From: Kitasatospora sp. MAP5-34 | GTDB taxonomy: Bacteria; Actinomycetota; Actinomycetes; Streptomycetales; Streptomycetaceae | DNA: 64,000 nucleotides | NCBI RefSeq assembly: GCF_029894335.1 | Contig: NZ_JARXZC010000013.1 | Location: forward strand, 1 to 64,000 | Reading direction: 5' to 3' | Position numbers and translations under genes: made by a program | The notes under the pieces: generated by a model | Told to the model about the DNA's origin: nothing | The model's database searches: none | Seen by the model: the letters and a program-made list of their open reading frames with translations, nothing else | Shown: piece by piece, positions 15,921-25,091 of the stretch | How the letters are laid out: every line of letters begins with the position of its first letter | Position numbering within the stretch: the first letter of the stretch is position 1

Positions 15921-17786
15921 ATGACCAGAACAGACGCGTTCGCGCGGGCGTACGACACGCAGACCGGAAGCCGGAGCGATCCCGGTCCGCCCACCCGAAT
16001 ATCCGGAACGTACGGGCATGATCGGAGTGAGCACCGCCACGACGCGCAGGAGCAGGACGCACGCGACCAAGGTGCTTACGACTACCGCCGGTTCAGCCGG
16101 CTGGCCGGTCCGCTCAGCACGCCGCCTCCGGCGCCGGAGGTCTACCGGGTCCGGTACCGGAAGCTGCTGAGCACCGACCCGCACCGGCTCCGGGCCGTCC
16201 TGCTGCTGGTCCTCGCGCCGCTCGTCGAGGCCACGCTGCTGGTCTGGCTGCTGCTCCCCGAGCACTGGCCGGTCCGGGTCGGTGAGACGCATCCGTGGCT
16301 GCCGGCCGGGGACAAGGTGATGATCGGGATCATCGCGCTGATCGAGGCCTTCCGCCTGCTCAACGTGGTCTCCAACGTCCACGCGACGCTGGTCGCCCGC
16401 GATCCCGTACCGGTCGTCCCGGAGAGCGGGACGCGGGTCGCCTTCCTCACCACCTGCGTGCCGGGCAAGGAGCCGGCCGAGATGGTCCGGGCCACCCTGA
16501 CGGCGGCCCTCGCCGTCCGGCACGACGGACCGTACGACGTCTGGCTGCTGGACGAGGGCGACGACCCCGGAATGCGGCTGCTCTGCGCCGAGTTGGGGGT
16601 CCAGCACTTCAGCCGCGACGGCATCGCGCGCTGGAACCAGCCGCGCGGCAGCTTCCGTGCCAGGACCAAGCACGGCAACTACAACAGCTGGCTTCAGGCG
16701 TTCGGCGACGACTACGACTACTGGGTCTCGGTCGACACCGACCACGTCCCCTCGCCGGACTTCTGCGAGCGGATGCTCGGCTACTTCCGCGACCCGGACG
16801 TCGCCTTCGTGGTCGGCCCGCAGGTCTACGGCAACTACGGCTCGTCGGGATCGACCGTCACCAAGTTCGCCGAGAGCCAGCAGTTCCTGTTCCACGCGCT
16901 CGTCCAACGGGCCGGAAACCGGTACGGCGCACCGATGTTCGTCGGCACCAACAACGCCGTCCGGATCAGGGCACTGCAGTCCATCGGCGGCCTGTACGAC
17001 TCGATCACCGAGGACATGGCGACCGGGCTGGAGTTCCACCGCCGCCGCAACCCGCTCACCGGCGAGCGCTGGAAGTCCGTCTACACCCCGGACGTGCTGG
17101 CCGTCGGCGAGGGCCCGTCCTCCTGGACGGACTTCTTCTCCCAGCAGCTGCGCTGGAGCCGGGGCACCTACGAGACCGTGCTCACCCAGTTCTGGCGGGC
17201 CGCCTGGCGGCTGTCGCCGGGCCGGCTGCTCAACTACGCGCTGCTGGTGTGCTTCTACCCGACGGCCGGGCTCACCTGGCTGCTCGGTGGCCTGTCCAGC
17301 GTGCTCTACCTCGGCTTCGGGGCGTCGGGGGTGCACGTCTCCTCGGAGATCTGGATGATGCTCTACAGCGACGCCGCCGCGCTCCAGGTGCTGCTCTACA
17401 CCTGGAACCGCAAACACAACGTGAGCCCGCACGAGCCGGCCGGCTCCTCCGGGGTGGCGGGCATGGTGATGTCCGCGCTCTGCGGGCCGATCTACGCCGC
17501 CTCGCTCGTCCAGGCCGTGCTGCGGCGCCGGAGCCGCTTCGTCGTGACGCCCAAGGGCGACTCGGCCAGCCCGGACCGGCTCGCCACCTTCCGGATCCAC
17601 CTGTGCTGGGCGCTGGTCTTCGGCGGCGCGCTGACCGCCTCGGTCTTCACCGGCAACGGCCATGTGGCGATGCGCTCCTGGGCCTGCGTCGCGCTGTTCT
17701 TCAGCATCCTGCCGCCGCTCCTGCGCGCGGCCGACACCATCCGCCACCGCCGCGCCGTCGCGCCGACCAAGGGGGTCACCCGATGA
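15921..17786 (+). CDS. cslA: Cellulose synthase-like glycosyltransferase CslA (GT2), 621 aa
   Basis: Makes a beta-glycan at hyphal tips in Streptomyces and secretes it through its own membrane channel. The GT2 motifs are complete: WLLDEGDDPG, SVDTDHVPSPDF (DxD), ITEDMATGLEF (TED) and QQLRWSRG (QxxRW). Two N-terminal helices (residues about 90-140) and about five C-terminal helices flank the catalytic domain. The first 85 residues are hydrophilic and disordered. The ATG at 15921 has GGGGGGAG eight bases upstream. The stop overlaps the glxA start (ATGA at 17783-17786), so synthase and oxidase are coupled. Confidence 0.93.
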   Translation: MTRTDAFARAYDTQTGSRSDPGPPTRISGTYGHDRSEHRHDAQEQDARDQGAYDYRRFSRLAGPLSTPPPAPEVYRVRYRKLLSTDPHRLRAVLLLVLAPLVEATLLVWLLLPEHWPVRVGETHPWLPAGDKVMIGIIALIEAFRLLNVVSNVHATLVARDPVPVVPESGTRVAFLTTCVPGKEPAEMVRATLTAALAVRHDGPYDVWLLDEGDDPGMRLLCAELGVQHFSRDGIARWNQPRGSFRARTKHGNYNSWLQAFGDDYDYWVSVDTDHVPSPDFCERMLGYFRDPDVAFVVGPQVYGNYGSSGSTVTKFAESQQFLFHALVQRAGNRYGAPMFVGTNNAVRIRALQSIGGLYDSITEDMATGLEFHRRRNPLTGERWKSVYTPDVLAVGEGPSSWTDFFSQQLRWSRGTYETVLTQFWRAAWRLSPGRLLNYALLVCFYPTAGLTWLLGGLSSVLYLGFGASGVHVSSEIWMMLYSDAAALQVLLYTWNRKHNVSPHEPAGSSGVAGMVMSALCGPIYAASLVQAVLRRRSRFVVTPKGDSASPDRLATFRIHLCWALVFGGALTASVFTGNGHVAMRSWACVALFFSILPPLLRAADTIRHRRAVAPTKGVTR

Positions 17787-19753
17787 AGGTCCGCCTCAAG
17801 GCCGGTAACGCCGGTCGGAGCGCCCGCACCCGCCGCTTCGCGATGGGCAGCACCATCGCGCTGGTGGTGGCGAGTATGAACGCCCCGGCCGTGCTCGGCT
17901 TCGCGGGGAGCCAGTACCACCACTACGTGATCAACCAGGCCGGCTACAAGGCCCAGTACGGTCACTGGCAGACCGTCAACTTCCCCACCGAGTTCCGGAT
18001 CAACGCGATCCACGCCACACTGCTCCGCACCGGGAAGATCCTGATCATCGCCGGGTCCGGCAACGACCAGAACAGCTTCGACGCCGGTACCTTCAAGAGC
18101 CTGCTCTGGGACCCGGTGAAGTACACCTACAAGCTCGTCCCCACGCCCAAGGACATGTTCTGCGGCGGGCACACCTCGCTGCCCGACGGACAGGTCCTGG
18201 TCGCCGGCGGGACGCTGCGCTACGAGGCGCTGGACGGCGCGGTCAAGAAGGCCGCCGGCACCATGCGGGTCCGCAACGAGAACCCGGACGCCCCGCGCAC
18301 CTTCCCCAAGGGCACCACCTTCACCGCCCCGGACGGCCGCGAGTACCTCAGCACCGCCGACGTCACCGTGCCCGCCGCGACCAAGACCGTCATCACCGAC
18401 CCGGCGACGGGGGCGCGCAAGGTCACCGTCACCGCCGGCGAGCAGCACGTCTTCGCCGAGGCGGTCGCCGCCGGCACCGCGTACGTCGACCAGAACCCGG
18501 CCCAGTACACCGTCAAGGGCCTGACCGGCGCCGATGCCCGGAACCTCTACGGCATGAGCGACAAGATGACGCTCGACAAGCAGGACTTCCAAGGCACCCG
18601 CAGCGCCTACGAGTTCAACCCGGACACCGAGAGTTACGAGCAGGTGCCGGACATGACGTACGCCCGCTGGTACCCGACGCTCACCGGGCTGGGCAACGGC
18701 AACGTGGTCACCGTCTCCGGGCTGGACGACACCGGGCAGATCCTCACCGGCAACGACAACGAACTGTTCGACCCGGCCACCAGGACGTGGTCCAAGGCAC
18801 CGGACCACTACTTCCCGACCTACCCGTCGCTCTTCCTGACGGCAGCCGGCAAGCTCTTCTACTCCGGCTCCAACGCGGGCTACGGCCCGGCCGACAAGGG
18901 CCGCACCCCGGGCCTGTGGGACCTGAAGGACGACAGCTTCCAGGTGGTCGGCGGGCTGAGCGACCCGGACCAGCTGGAGACCTCCTCGTCCGTGCTGCTG
19001 CCGCCCGCCCAGGCGCAGAAGGTGATGGTGCTGGGCGGCGGCGGGGTCGGCGAGTCCCCGGCCTCCACCGCCCGCACCGGCATCGCCGACCTGACGGCCG
19101 CACAGCCGGTCTTCACCCCCGGGCCGGACCTGCCTGCGGGCGGCACCCGCTACCTCAACAGCGTGATCCTCCCCGACGACACCGTCTTCACCACGGGCGG
19201 CTCCAGCGACTACCGGGGCAAGCACCGCAGCGACCTGCTCAAGGCGCAGACCTACCACCCGGACACCAACAGCTTCACCGTCGCCGCCGCGCCGACGGTC
19301 GGCCGGGACTACCACTCGGAGGCACTGCTGCTGCCCGACGGCCGGGTCGTGGTGCTCGGCTCCAACCCGCTCTTCGCCGACAAGGCCGACACCGAACCGG
19401 CCACCTTCGAGCAGCGGATCGAGATCTACACACCCCCGTACCTCTTCCACGGCGACCGCCCGCAGATCACGGCCGCCCCCGACGCCGCCGGCCTCGGCAA
19501 CACCATCACGGTCGCCTCCCCGCACCCCGAGGCCATCACCACCGCCAAGCTGATCAGGCCCAGTTCGGTCACCCACGCCACCGACGTCGAACAGCGATCG
19601 GTCGCCCTCACCATCACCACCCGAACCACCGGCGGCCTCAGCCTCACCCTGCCCACCAACCCCAGCCTGCTCCCCCCGGGCTGGTACATGCTCTTCGCCA
19701 CCGACCCCAACGGGACGCCCTCGGTGGCCCACTGGATCCAGGTGAGTGGCTAA
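17783..19753 (+). CDS. glxA: GlxA-type copper radical oxidase, 656 aa
   Basis: A galactose-oxidase-family mononuclear copper enzyme needed for maturation of the CslA glycan in Streptomyces. An N-terminal hydrophobic signal/anchor (MGSTIALVVASMNAPAVLGF) precedes a kelch-type beta propeller and a C-terminal DUF1929 domain. The likely cofactor residues are visible: Cys127 in DMFCGGH, Tyr297 beside Trp296 in TYARWYPTLT (Tyr-Cys crosslink and stacking Trp), Tyr510-His511 in VGRDYHSEALLL and His650 in SVAHWIQV. All positions needed for activity are present. It overlaps cslA by four bases. Confidence 0.93.
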   Translation: MKVRLKAGNAGRSARTRRFAMGSTIALVVASMNAPAVLGFAGSQYHHYVINQAGYKAQYGHWQTVNFPTEFRINAIHATLLRTGKILIIAGSGNDQNSFDAGTFKSLLWDPVKYTYKLVPTPKDMFCGGHTSLPDGQVLVAGGTLRYEALDGAVKKAAGTMRVRNENPDAPRTFPKGTTFTAPDGREYLSTADVTVPAATKTVITDPATGARKVTVTAGEQHVFAEAVAAGTAYVDQNPAQYTVKGLTGADARNLYGMSDKMTLDKQDFQGTRSAYEFNPDTESYEQVPDMTYARWYPTLTGLGNGNVVTVSGLDDTGQILTGNDNELFDPATRTWSKAPDHYFPTYPSLFLTAAGKLFYSGSNAGYGPADKGRTPGLWDLKDDSFQVVGGLSDPDQLETSSSVLLPPAQAQKVMVLGGGGVGESPASTARTGIADLTAAQPVFTPGPDLPAGGTRYLNSVILPDDTVFTTGGSSDYRGKHRSDLLKAQTYHPDTNSFTVAAAPTVGRDYHSEALLLPDGRVVVLGSNPLFADKADTEPATFEQRIEIYTPPYLFHGDRPQITAAPDAAGLGNTITVASPHPEAITTAKLIRPSSVTHATDVEQRSVALTITTRTTGGLSLTLPTNPSLLPPGWYMLFATDPNGTPSVAHWIQVSG

Positions 19754-19757
19754 CCAC

Positions 19758-19840
19758 AAAGGGCGCGGGGCTCTGTCTGATCACCTGCGGGCGCGAACCG
19801 GAAGCCCACAACCCGCACCCTCCCACTCAGGGCACTGGCT
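19758..19840. repeat. Degenerate copy of the dispersed GC-rich palindromic repeat
   Basis: Starts AAAGGGCGCGGGGCTCTGTC and contains CGCGAACCGGAAGCCC and ACCCGCACCCTCCC, which match the copy at 35559-35633. It lies between glxA and the convergent GH6 gene, where it may act as a transcription stop. Confidence 0.6.
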
Positions 19841-19853
19841 CACGCCCCTGCTC

Positions 19854-20819
19854 TCAGCCGCCTGCAAGGCCCACCGCATAGGCGGGCCAGAACTGGCCCG
19901 CCGGGGACTCGCCCCGGCCGCAGTCGCCGTCGGACTCGCCCGGGTTCTTGACCCACAGGTACGCGTCCACACCCGGTCGGCCCGTTGCCGTGGTCGGCGG
20001 CTCGCCCAGGGCCCGGCCGACGGGGTTGCACCAATCCTTGTCGCCCAGGGGGCCGTTGCCGTTGCGGCTGGTGTCGATCACGAAGTGCTTACCGCCGAGC
20101 GCCGCCGATATCCGGGCCCCGAAGTCCGAACTCTGCTCGGTGGTGTAGAAGTTGGACACGTTGACGGCGAAGCCGTCGGCCTGCTCCACGCCGGACCTGC
20201 GCAGCGCCTCGGCCAGCTGCCCCGGGTCCTTGACCCACCCGGCGTTGCCGGCGTCGACATACACCCGGACCTTCGGCTGCTTCTTCAACTCCTCTACGGC
20301 GTAGGCCAGTAGCCCGTACCGTTCGGTGGCGTCCGCCGGGGAGACCCCGCAGCTGTCCAGCGTGTGGGCGACGGCGTCCGGCTCCAGGACGACCCAGGCG
20401 GCCCGGTCCGCCAGCCCGGCGGCGACCTGGTCGACCCACGCCCGGTAGGCCGGACCGTCGGCCGCACCGCCCGCCGAGTACTGGCCGCAGTCGCGGTGCG
20501 GGATGTCGTACGCGACCAGCAGCGCCGTCCGCCCGGCGGCCGTTGCGCGTGCGGTCAGGTCCTGCACCTTGGCCCGGGCGTCCGCTCCGGCCAGCCAGAG
20601 CGCGGCCGGCTGGTCGGCGATCCGGGCCAGTGCGGCCGCCTCGGTACCCTTCAGCTGCGTCAACTGCCGTGCGGCGGACGCCTGGTCGTTGACGTAGAAG
20701 ACCTGGCCGACAGGCTGGGCCAGCCCCGGTGCCACGACAGGAGCCCGCGACTCTCCGCACCCGGCCATCGACCCGACCGTTATGGCGGCCAACGCCACCC
20801 CACGCCACCACCGGTGCAC
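19854..20819 (-). CDS. GH6 endoglucanase/cellobiohydrolase-family lipoprotein, 321 aa (CslZ-like)
   Basis: Hydrolyses beta-1,4-glucan-type chains by inversion. The N-terminus (GVALAAITVGSMAGC) is a lipoprotein signal. The GH6 signatures are LVAYDIPHRDCGQ and WVVLEPDAVAH (catalytic Asp), with VDAGNAGW and LWVKNPGESDG further on. The length fits a catalytic domain without a binding module. The GTG at 20819 has only a weak purine run upstream. A GH6 gene (cslZ) belongs to the known csl locus; from memory it follows glxA in the same direction there, but here it is convergent, which implies a local inversion. Confidence 0.87.
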   Translation of the reverse strand: MHRWWRGVALAAITVGSMAGCGESRAPVVAPGLAQPVGQVFYVNDQASAARQLTQLKGTEAAALARIADQPAALWLAGADARAKVQDLTARATAAGRTALLVAYDIPHRDCGQYSAGGAADGPAYRAWVDQVAAGLADRAAWVVLEPDAVAHTLDSCGVSPADATERYGLLAYAVEELKKQPKVRVYVDAGNAGWVKDPGQLAEALRRSGVEQADGFAVNVSNFYTTEQSSDFGARISAALGGKHFVIDTSRNGNGPLGDKDWCNPVGRALGEPPTTATGRPGVDAYLWVKNPGESDGDCGRGESPAGQFWPAYAVGLAGG

Positions 20820-20900
20820 GAAACCCGCCCCCCAAGCCCCCAGCCGTCACGACCGGCCCCCAGCTTCGCACAGCGAGGGCCGACCGCAACGGGTAAGCGG

Positions 20901-21614
20901 TCAGGCGGACTTGAGGTCCGGCACCCGCCAGTCGATCGGCTCGTTGCCGAAGCCTTCGAGCGCCTCGTTGATCTGCGAGAACGGGCGGCTGCCGAAGAAC
21001 AGCTTGGCGGAGAGCGGCGACGGGTGCGCGCCCTGCACGACCACGTGCCGGGTGGTGTCGATCAGCGGCAGCTTCTTCTTCGCGTAGTTGCCCCAGAGCA
21101 CGAAGACGCAGGGCTCCTCGCGGTCGCTGACCGCCTTGATCACCGCGTCGGTGAACTTCTCCCAGCCCTTGCCCTTGTGCGAATTCGCCTCGTGCGCGCG
21201 GACCGTGAGCACCGCATTCAGCAGCAGCACGCCCTGCTCGGCCCAGTGCATCAGGTAGCCGTTGTCGGGCGCGGGGACGCCGAGGTCGGTGTTCAGTTCC
21301 TTGAACATGTTCCGCAGCGACGGCGGGGTCTTCACCCCCGGCAGCACCGAGAAGCTCATGCCGTGCGCCTGGCCGTTGTCGTGGTACGGGTCCTGGCCCA
21401 GCACCAGCACGCGGACACCCTGGTACGGCGTCGCCGCCAGCGCGGAGAACTCCTGCCCGCTCGGCGGGAACACCTCGTGCTCGGCCCGCTGGGCCGCCAC
21501 GAAGGCCGCCAGCTCGGCGAAGTACGGCTTCTCCAACTCGCCTGCCAGCACCTCGCGCCAGGACTCCGGCACCTCGAACTCGGCGCCCACGGCCACCTCT
21601 GCCACATCCGTCAC
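20901..21614 (-). CDS. ung: Family 1 uracil-DNA glycosylase, 237 aa
   Basis: Removes uracil from DNA for base-excision repair. The water-activating motif GQDPYHDNGQAHG and the leucine-intercalation loop GAHPSPLSAKLFFG are intact, and VLWGNYAKKK provides the Asn that reads uracil. The GTG at 21614 follows GAGAGG. Length is normal. It is transcribed alone, behind the terminator of the HAD gene. Confidence 0.95.
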   Translation of the reverse strand: MTDVAEVAVGAEFEVPESWREVLAGELEKPYFAELAAFVAAQRAEHEVFPPSGQEFSALAATPYQGVRVLVLGQDPYHDNGQAHGMSFSVLPGVKTPPSLRNMFKELNTDLGVPAPDNGYLMHWAEQGVLLLNAVLTVRAHEANSHKGKGWEKFTDAVIKAVSDREEPCVFVLWGNYAKKKLPLIDTTRHVVVQGAHPSPLSAKLFFGSRPFSQINEALEGFGNEPIDWRVPDLKSA

Positions 21615-21678
21615 GACTTCAACCTCTCACGCACGTCCGCTTTCCACCCCGAACGCTACACAGCCCCACCGACAACGC

Positions 21679-21730
21679 ACCGGCCCCGCCCGCCCCGATC
21701 GGTGAAGATCAGGTAGCGGGCGGGGCCGGT
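21679..21730 (-). terminator. Terminator between the HAD phosphatase gene and ung
   Basis: A 15-bp perfect stem (21679-21693 with 21716-21730) lies eight bases after the stop codon of the HAD gene on the minus strand. Confidence 0.75.
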
Positions 21731-21737
21731 GAGGAGA

Positions 21738-22517
21738 TCAAACGAGCTCGATCAGGTCCGCGATGGACTTGACCACCCGGGTCGGCCGGTACGGGTAACG
21801 CTCGACGTCCGCCGCGTCCGTCAGACCGGTGAGCACCAGGATGGTCTCCATACCGGCCTCCATGCCGGCGACGATGTCGGTGTCCATCCGGTCGCCGATC
21901 ATGACGGCGGTCTCCGAGTGGGCGCCCGCGCTGTTCAGGGCCTCACGCATCATCAGCGGGTTGGGCTTGCCGACGAAGTACGGGTCGACACCCGTCGCCT
22001 TGGTGATCAGCGCCGCGACCGAGCCGGTGGCCGGCAGCACGCCCTCCGGCGACGGGCCGGTCTCGTCCGGGTTGGTGCAGATGAAACGCGCACCCGCGTT
22101 GATCAGGCGGATCGCCTTGGTCAGCGCCTCGAAGCTGTAGGTACGGGTCTCGCCGAGCACCACGTAGTCCGGGTTGTTGTCGGTCAGCACGTAACCGGCC
22201 TGGTAGAGCGCGGTGGTGAGCCCGGCCTCGCCGATGACGTACGCGGTGCCGCCGGGGCGCTGGCCCTTGAGGAACTTGGCGGTGGCGAGCGCGGAGGTCC
22301 AGATCCGCTCCTCCGGCACGTTCAGGCCCATGCCGGCGAGGCGGGCGCTGAGGTCGCGGGGGGTGTAGATGGAGTTGTTGGTCAGAACCAGGAACGGCTT
22401 GCCGGACTCCTGCAGACGGCGGAGGAACTCCTCCGCGCCGGGGATCGGCGTGCCCTCGTGGATGAGGACCCCGTCCATGTCGGTCAGCCAGGACTCGATG
22501 GGCTTACGGTCTGCCAC
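21738..22517 (-). CDS. HAD-IIA family phosphatase (NagD-like), 259 aa
   Basis: Sugar- or nucleotide-phosphate phosphatase. HAD motifs: motif [14 protein letters not shown] (nucleophile Asp), motif [10 protein letters not shown], the Lys in [10 protein letters not shown] and motif [17 protein letters not shown]. The cap is the C2 type of the IIA class. The GTG at 22517 follows GGGAGAG. Specificity cannot be read; NagD homologues hydrolyse UMP, GMP or phosphoglycolate. It ends at a terminator. Confidence 0.9.
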   Translation of the reverse strand: MADRKPIESWLTDMDGVLIHEGTPIPGAEEFLRRLQESGKPFLVLTNNSIYTPRDLSARLAGMGLNVPEERIWTSALATAKFLKGQRPGGTAYVIGEAGLTTALYQAGYVLTDNNPDYVVLGETRTYSFEALTKAIRLINAGARFICTNPDETGPSPEGVLPATGSVAALITKATGVDPYFVGKPNPLMMREALNSAGAHSETAVMIGDRMDTDIVAGMEAGMETILVLTGLTDAADVERYPYRPTRVVKSIADLIELV

Positions 22518-22749
22518 GTGCGTCTCTCCCGAAGTGCGGTGATCCGAAGTCGTGCGGTGATCGAACTGAAACCTGCTGCCCCGACGGCCTCAGCCTATTC
22601 CGCACACCTGCCCGACGGCACCACGTCCCGCCCACCGGACGCGGCTGCTCCGCCTCTCGACACGCTCGCCGAAGGCGCGCACCGACACGCGCACCCACGC
22701 CGCCGACGCGCGCCGATCCGTCCTGACGGCTCGTGATTGAGTGGGTGGC

Positions 22750-23826
22750 ATGAGTACCGCGCCCCGCCCCCCGTTCCGCGTCGGCCTGGTGGGCTACGGC
22801 CTGGCCGGCTCCGCCTTCCACGCCCCGCTGATCGCCGCCACCCCCGGCCTGCGGCTGGACGCGGTGGTCACCGCCAACCCCGACCGCCGCGCGCAGCTGC
22901 GCGACGAGCACCCGGACGCCCGCGCGCTGGACACCCCGGAACAGCTGCTCGCGGAGGCCGACAGCCTCGACCTGGTCGTGATCGCCTCCCCCAACCGCAC
23001 CCACGTCCCGCTCGCCCGGGCCGCGCTCGCCGCCGGGCTCGCCACCGTGGTGGACAAGCCGCTGGCCGCGACGGCGGCCGAGGCCCGTGGCCTCTGCGAG
23101 CTGGCGGAGCGCACCGGCACGATGCTCTCGGTCTTCCAGAACCGCCGCTGGGACGGCGACTTCCTGACCGCCCGCCGACTGGTCAACGAAGGCGCGCTCG
23201 GGCGGGTGCACCGCTTCGAGTCCCGCTTCGAACGGTTCCGCCCGAAGCCCAAGGCGGGCTGGCGCGAGCTGGCCGACCCGGCGGAGGTCGGCGGCACGCT
23301 GTACGACCTGGGCAGCCACCTGGTCGACCAGGCGCTCACCCTCTTCGGCCCGGTCGAGTCGGTCTACGCGGAGGTCGACGTCCGCCGCGACGGGGCGGTG
23401 GTCGACGACGACGCCTTCATCGCGCTCACCCACGCCTCGGGCGTCCGCTCGCACCTGTGGACCAGCGCCCTGACCGCGCTGGGCGGGCCCCGCCTGCGCG
23501 TCCTCGGCGACTCGGCCGGCTACGTCAAGTACGGCATGGACCCGCAGGAGGCCGACCTCCGAGCCGGCCGCCGCCCGGACGACGGCACCCCGTGGGGCAC
23601 CGAGCCCCCCTCCGCGTACGGCACCCTCGGCACCGACGAGCAGTCCGCCCCGACCCCGACCGCCCCCGGCGACTACCCCGCCTACTACGCGGGCATCGCC
23701 CACTCCCTGGCCACCGGCACCCCGCCCCCGGTCGACCCGCGCGACGCCGTCGCCACCCTCACCGTCCTCGAAGCCGCCCGGGGCTCTGCCGCGACCAGCA
23801 CCAGCACCATCGTCCACCTCACCTGA
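22750..23826 (+). CDS. Gfo/Idh/MocA-family NAD(P)-dependent oxidoreductase, 358 aa
   Basis: The Rossmann motif VGLVGYGLAGSAFHAPLI lies at the N-terminus, VVDKPLAAT is the family EKP-like motif, and YDLGSHLVDQAL is the conserved catalytic helix. Members oxidise or reduce sugars and polyols; the substrate is unknown. The ATG at 22750 is preceded by GGGTGG; the start at 22741 is less likely. It stands alone between the HAD gene (divergent) and the DUF6412-yidC pair. Confidence 0.88.
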   Translation: MSTAPRPPFRVGLVGYGLAGSAFHAPLIAATPGLRLDAVVTANPDRRAQLRDEHPDARALDTPEQLLAEADSLDLVVIASPNRTHVPLARAALAAGLATVVDKPLAATAAEARGLCELAERTGTMLSVFQNRRWDGDFLTARRLVNEGALGRVHRFESRFERFRPKPKAGWRELADPAEVGGTLYDLGSHLVDQALTLFGPVESVYAEVDVRRDGAVVDDDAFIALTHASGVRSHLWTSALTALGGPRLRVLGDSAGYVKYGMDPQEADLRAGRRPDDGTPWGTEPPSAYGTLGTDEQSAPTPTAPGDYPAYYAGIAHSLATGTPPPVDPRDAVATLTVLEAARGSAATSTSTIVHLT

Positions 23827-23904
23827 GCAATCCCCTACCGGCTCGGCCGGTGGAGCACGTACGATCGGCTGGACCGTCCGAACCCGGCCCCGAGGAGGTA
23901 CGCC

Positions 23905-24198
23905 GTGCCGCTGCTCGCCTCGCTGCTCGGGCTGCTCCGGGTGCTGACGGGCGACGTGCTGCTCGGGCCCGCCGGGCTGACCGCCGTCGCCGCTGCCGCG
24001 ACCTTGGTGCTGCTGGCGGGCGTGGTCGCGGGCACGCTCGCGGCGGCCCGGGTGCTCGGGGCGCGGGCCCCGGTCTTCGTGCGGGACGGAGTGCTGCGCA
24101 GACGCGCGTTCCGGACCGCCTTCCTCCCGCAACGTGATCCGGACGCCCGGGGCCGTCGTCGCCCCAGGGCTCCGGGTGCGGCCCTGACGGCCGCCTGA
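23905..24198 (+). CDS. DUF6412-type small membrane protein, 97 aa
   Basis: Two hydrophobic segments (LLASLLGLLRVLTGDVLL and LTAVAAAATLVLLAGVVAGT) precede a basic C-terminus with RDGVLRRRAFRTAFLPQRDP. It matches my recollection of DUF6412, found next to short YidC genes in actinobacteria. The GTG at 23905 follows GAGGAGGT. Function is unknown; the neighbour suggests a membrane-insertion or envelope link. Confidence 0.7.
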   Translation: MPLLASLLGLLRVLTGDVLLGPAGLTAVAAAATLVLLAGVVAGTLAAARVLGARAPVFVRDGVLRRRAFRTAFLPQRDPDARGRRRPRAPGAALTAA

Positions 24199-24275
24199 CC
24201 TTCGGAGTCTGAACCCGTACGCGGCCGTCCTCCGCCGAAATCTCTGCCACGAGACCCCGGAGGGCTCGCATCACC

Positions 24276-24965
24276 ATGTCCGTCTTCGCCCTGCTCGACC
24301 CCGCCGTCCACCTGGCGCACGACGCCGTGTCGGCCATCGCCCAGCTGCTCCCGACCGCCCTCGCGATCGTGCTCTTCACGGTCTGCGTACGGCTGGCCCT
24401 GCACCCGCTCGCCCGCGCCTCCGCGCGCGGCGAGAAGACCCGCCTGCGGCTGGCCCCGCAGGTCGCCGAGCTGAACCGCAAGCACAAGGGCCGGCCGGAG
24501 CAGCTGCAGACCGCGCTCTCCGAGCTCTACCGCGCCGAGCAGTCCTCGCCGCTGGCGGGCTGCCTGCCGATGCTGATCCAGGTCCCGTTCTTCTCGGTGA
24601 TGTACCGCCTCTTCACCACCCCGAACGACCTGCTCGGCCACACCGTGCTCGGCGTCCCGCTCGGCCTGCACGTCGGCTCCGCCCACGGCCCGGCCCAGCT
24701 GCTGATCTTCGGGCTGCTGTACACGGCACTCGCGGCCGTCGGCTACGCGAGCTTCCGCCGCGCCCGGAAGGCGACCGCCACCGCACCCACCCCGACCCCG
24801 GGCGCGGCCTTCCTGCCGTACCTGTCCTTCGGCACGGTGCTGTTCGCGGCCCTCGTCCCGCTCGCGGCCGGGCTCTACCTGCTCACCACCACCGCCTGGA
24901 CGGCCGCCGAACGCGCCTGGCTGCACCGCGGCGCGCCGGTGGCGGCGCTTGCCGTCGCGGCGTAG
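24276..24965 (+). CDS. Short YidC/Oxa1-family membrane protein insertase, 229 aa
   Basis: The conserved YidC core is present: a first helix with the groove arginine (LFTVCVRLALHPL), the cytoplasmic coiled segment LAPQVAELNRKHKGRPEQLQ, then AGCLPMLIQVPFFSVMYRLF. There are about five membrane segments and no large periplasmic domain. It is clearly a second, shorter YidC-like protein rather than the main rnpA-linked copy. The ATG at 24276 follows GGAGGG. It is cotranscribed with the DUF6412 gene (77-bp gap). Confidence 0.85.
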   Translation: MSVFALLDPAVHLAHDAVSAIAQLLPTALAIVLFTVCVRLALHPLARASARGEKTRLRLAPQVAELNRKHKGRPEQLQTALSELYRAEQSSPLAGCLPMLIQVPFFSVMYRLFTTPNDLLGHTVLGVPLGLHVGSAHGPAQLLIFGLLYTALAAVGYASFRRARKATATAPTPTPGAAFLPYLSFGTVLFAALVPLAAGLYLLTTTAWTAAERAWLHRGAPVAALAVAA

Positions 24966-24988
24966 CGGTAACCGATCAGCCATGGCCG

Positions 24989-25064
24989 AGGGGCGCGAGG
25001 GACTGAGCGAGATCGGAAGGCAACGGCCTGTGCCTTCCCACGTCGCGCAGTTCCCCGCGCCCCT
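24989..25064. repeat. Dispersed GC-rich palindromic repeat, copy near the yidC-like gene
   Basis: AGGGGCGCGAGGGACTG at the left pairs imperfectly with CGCAGTTCCCCGCGCCCCT at the right, and GGAAGGCA pairs with TGCCTTCC inside. It forms a 76-bp hairpin between two convergent genes and could terminate both. It belongs to the same family as 35559-35633 and 50632-50706. Confidence 0.7.
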
Positions 25065-25091
25065 TTCCGTCGCTGACCGGTTGCCCGAAGG

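Noticed and set aside
14181..17747. 1188-codon open frame on the minus strand opposite the deacetylase and cslA genes
   Set aside because: It is an antisense shadow typical of high GC: Arg/Gly/Asp-rich, no recognisable domain, and it covers two well-supported genes.
17492..19759. 755-codon minus-strand frame opposite glxA
   Set aside because: Mirror frame of a gene with all catalytic residues recognised; Gly/Val/Arg-rich composition without domains.
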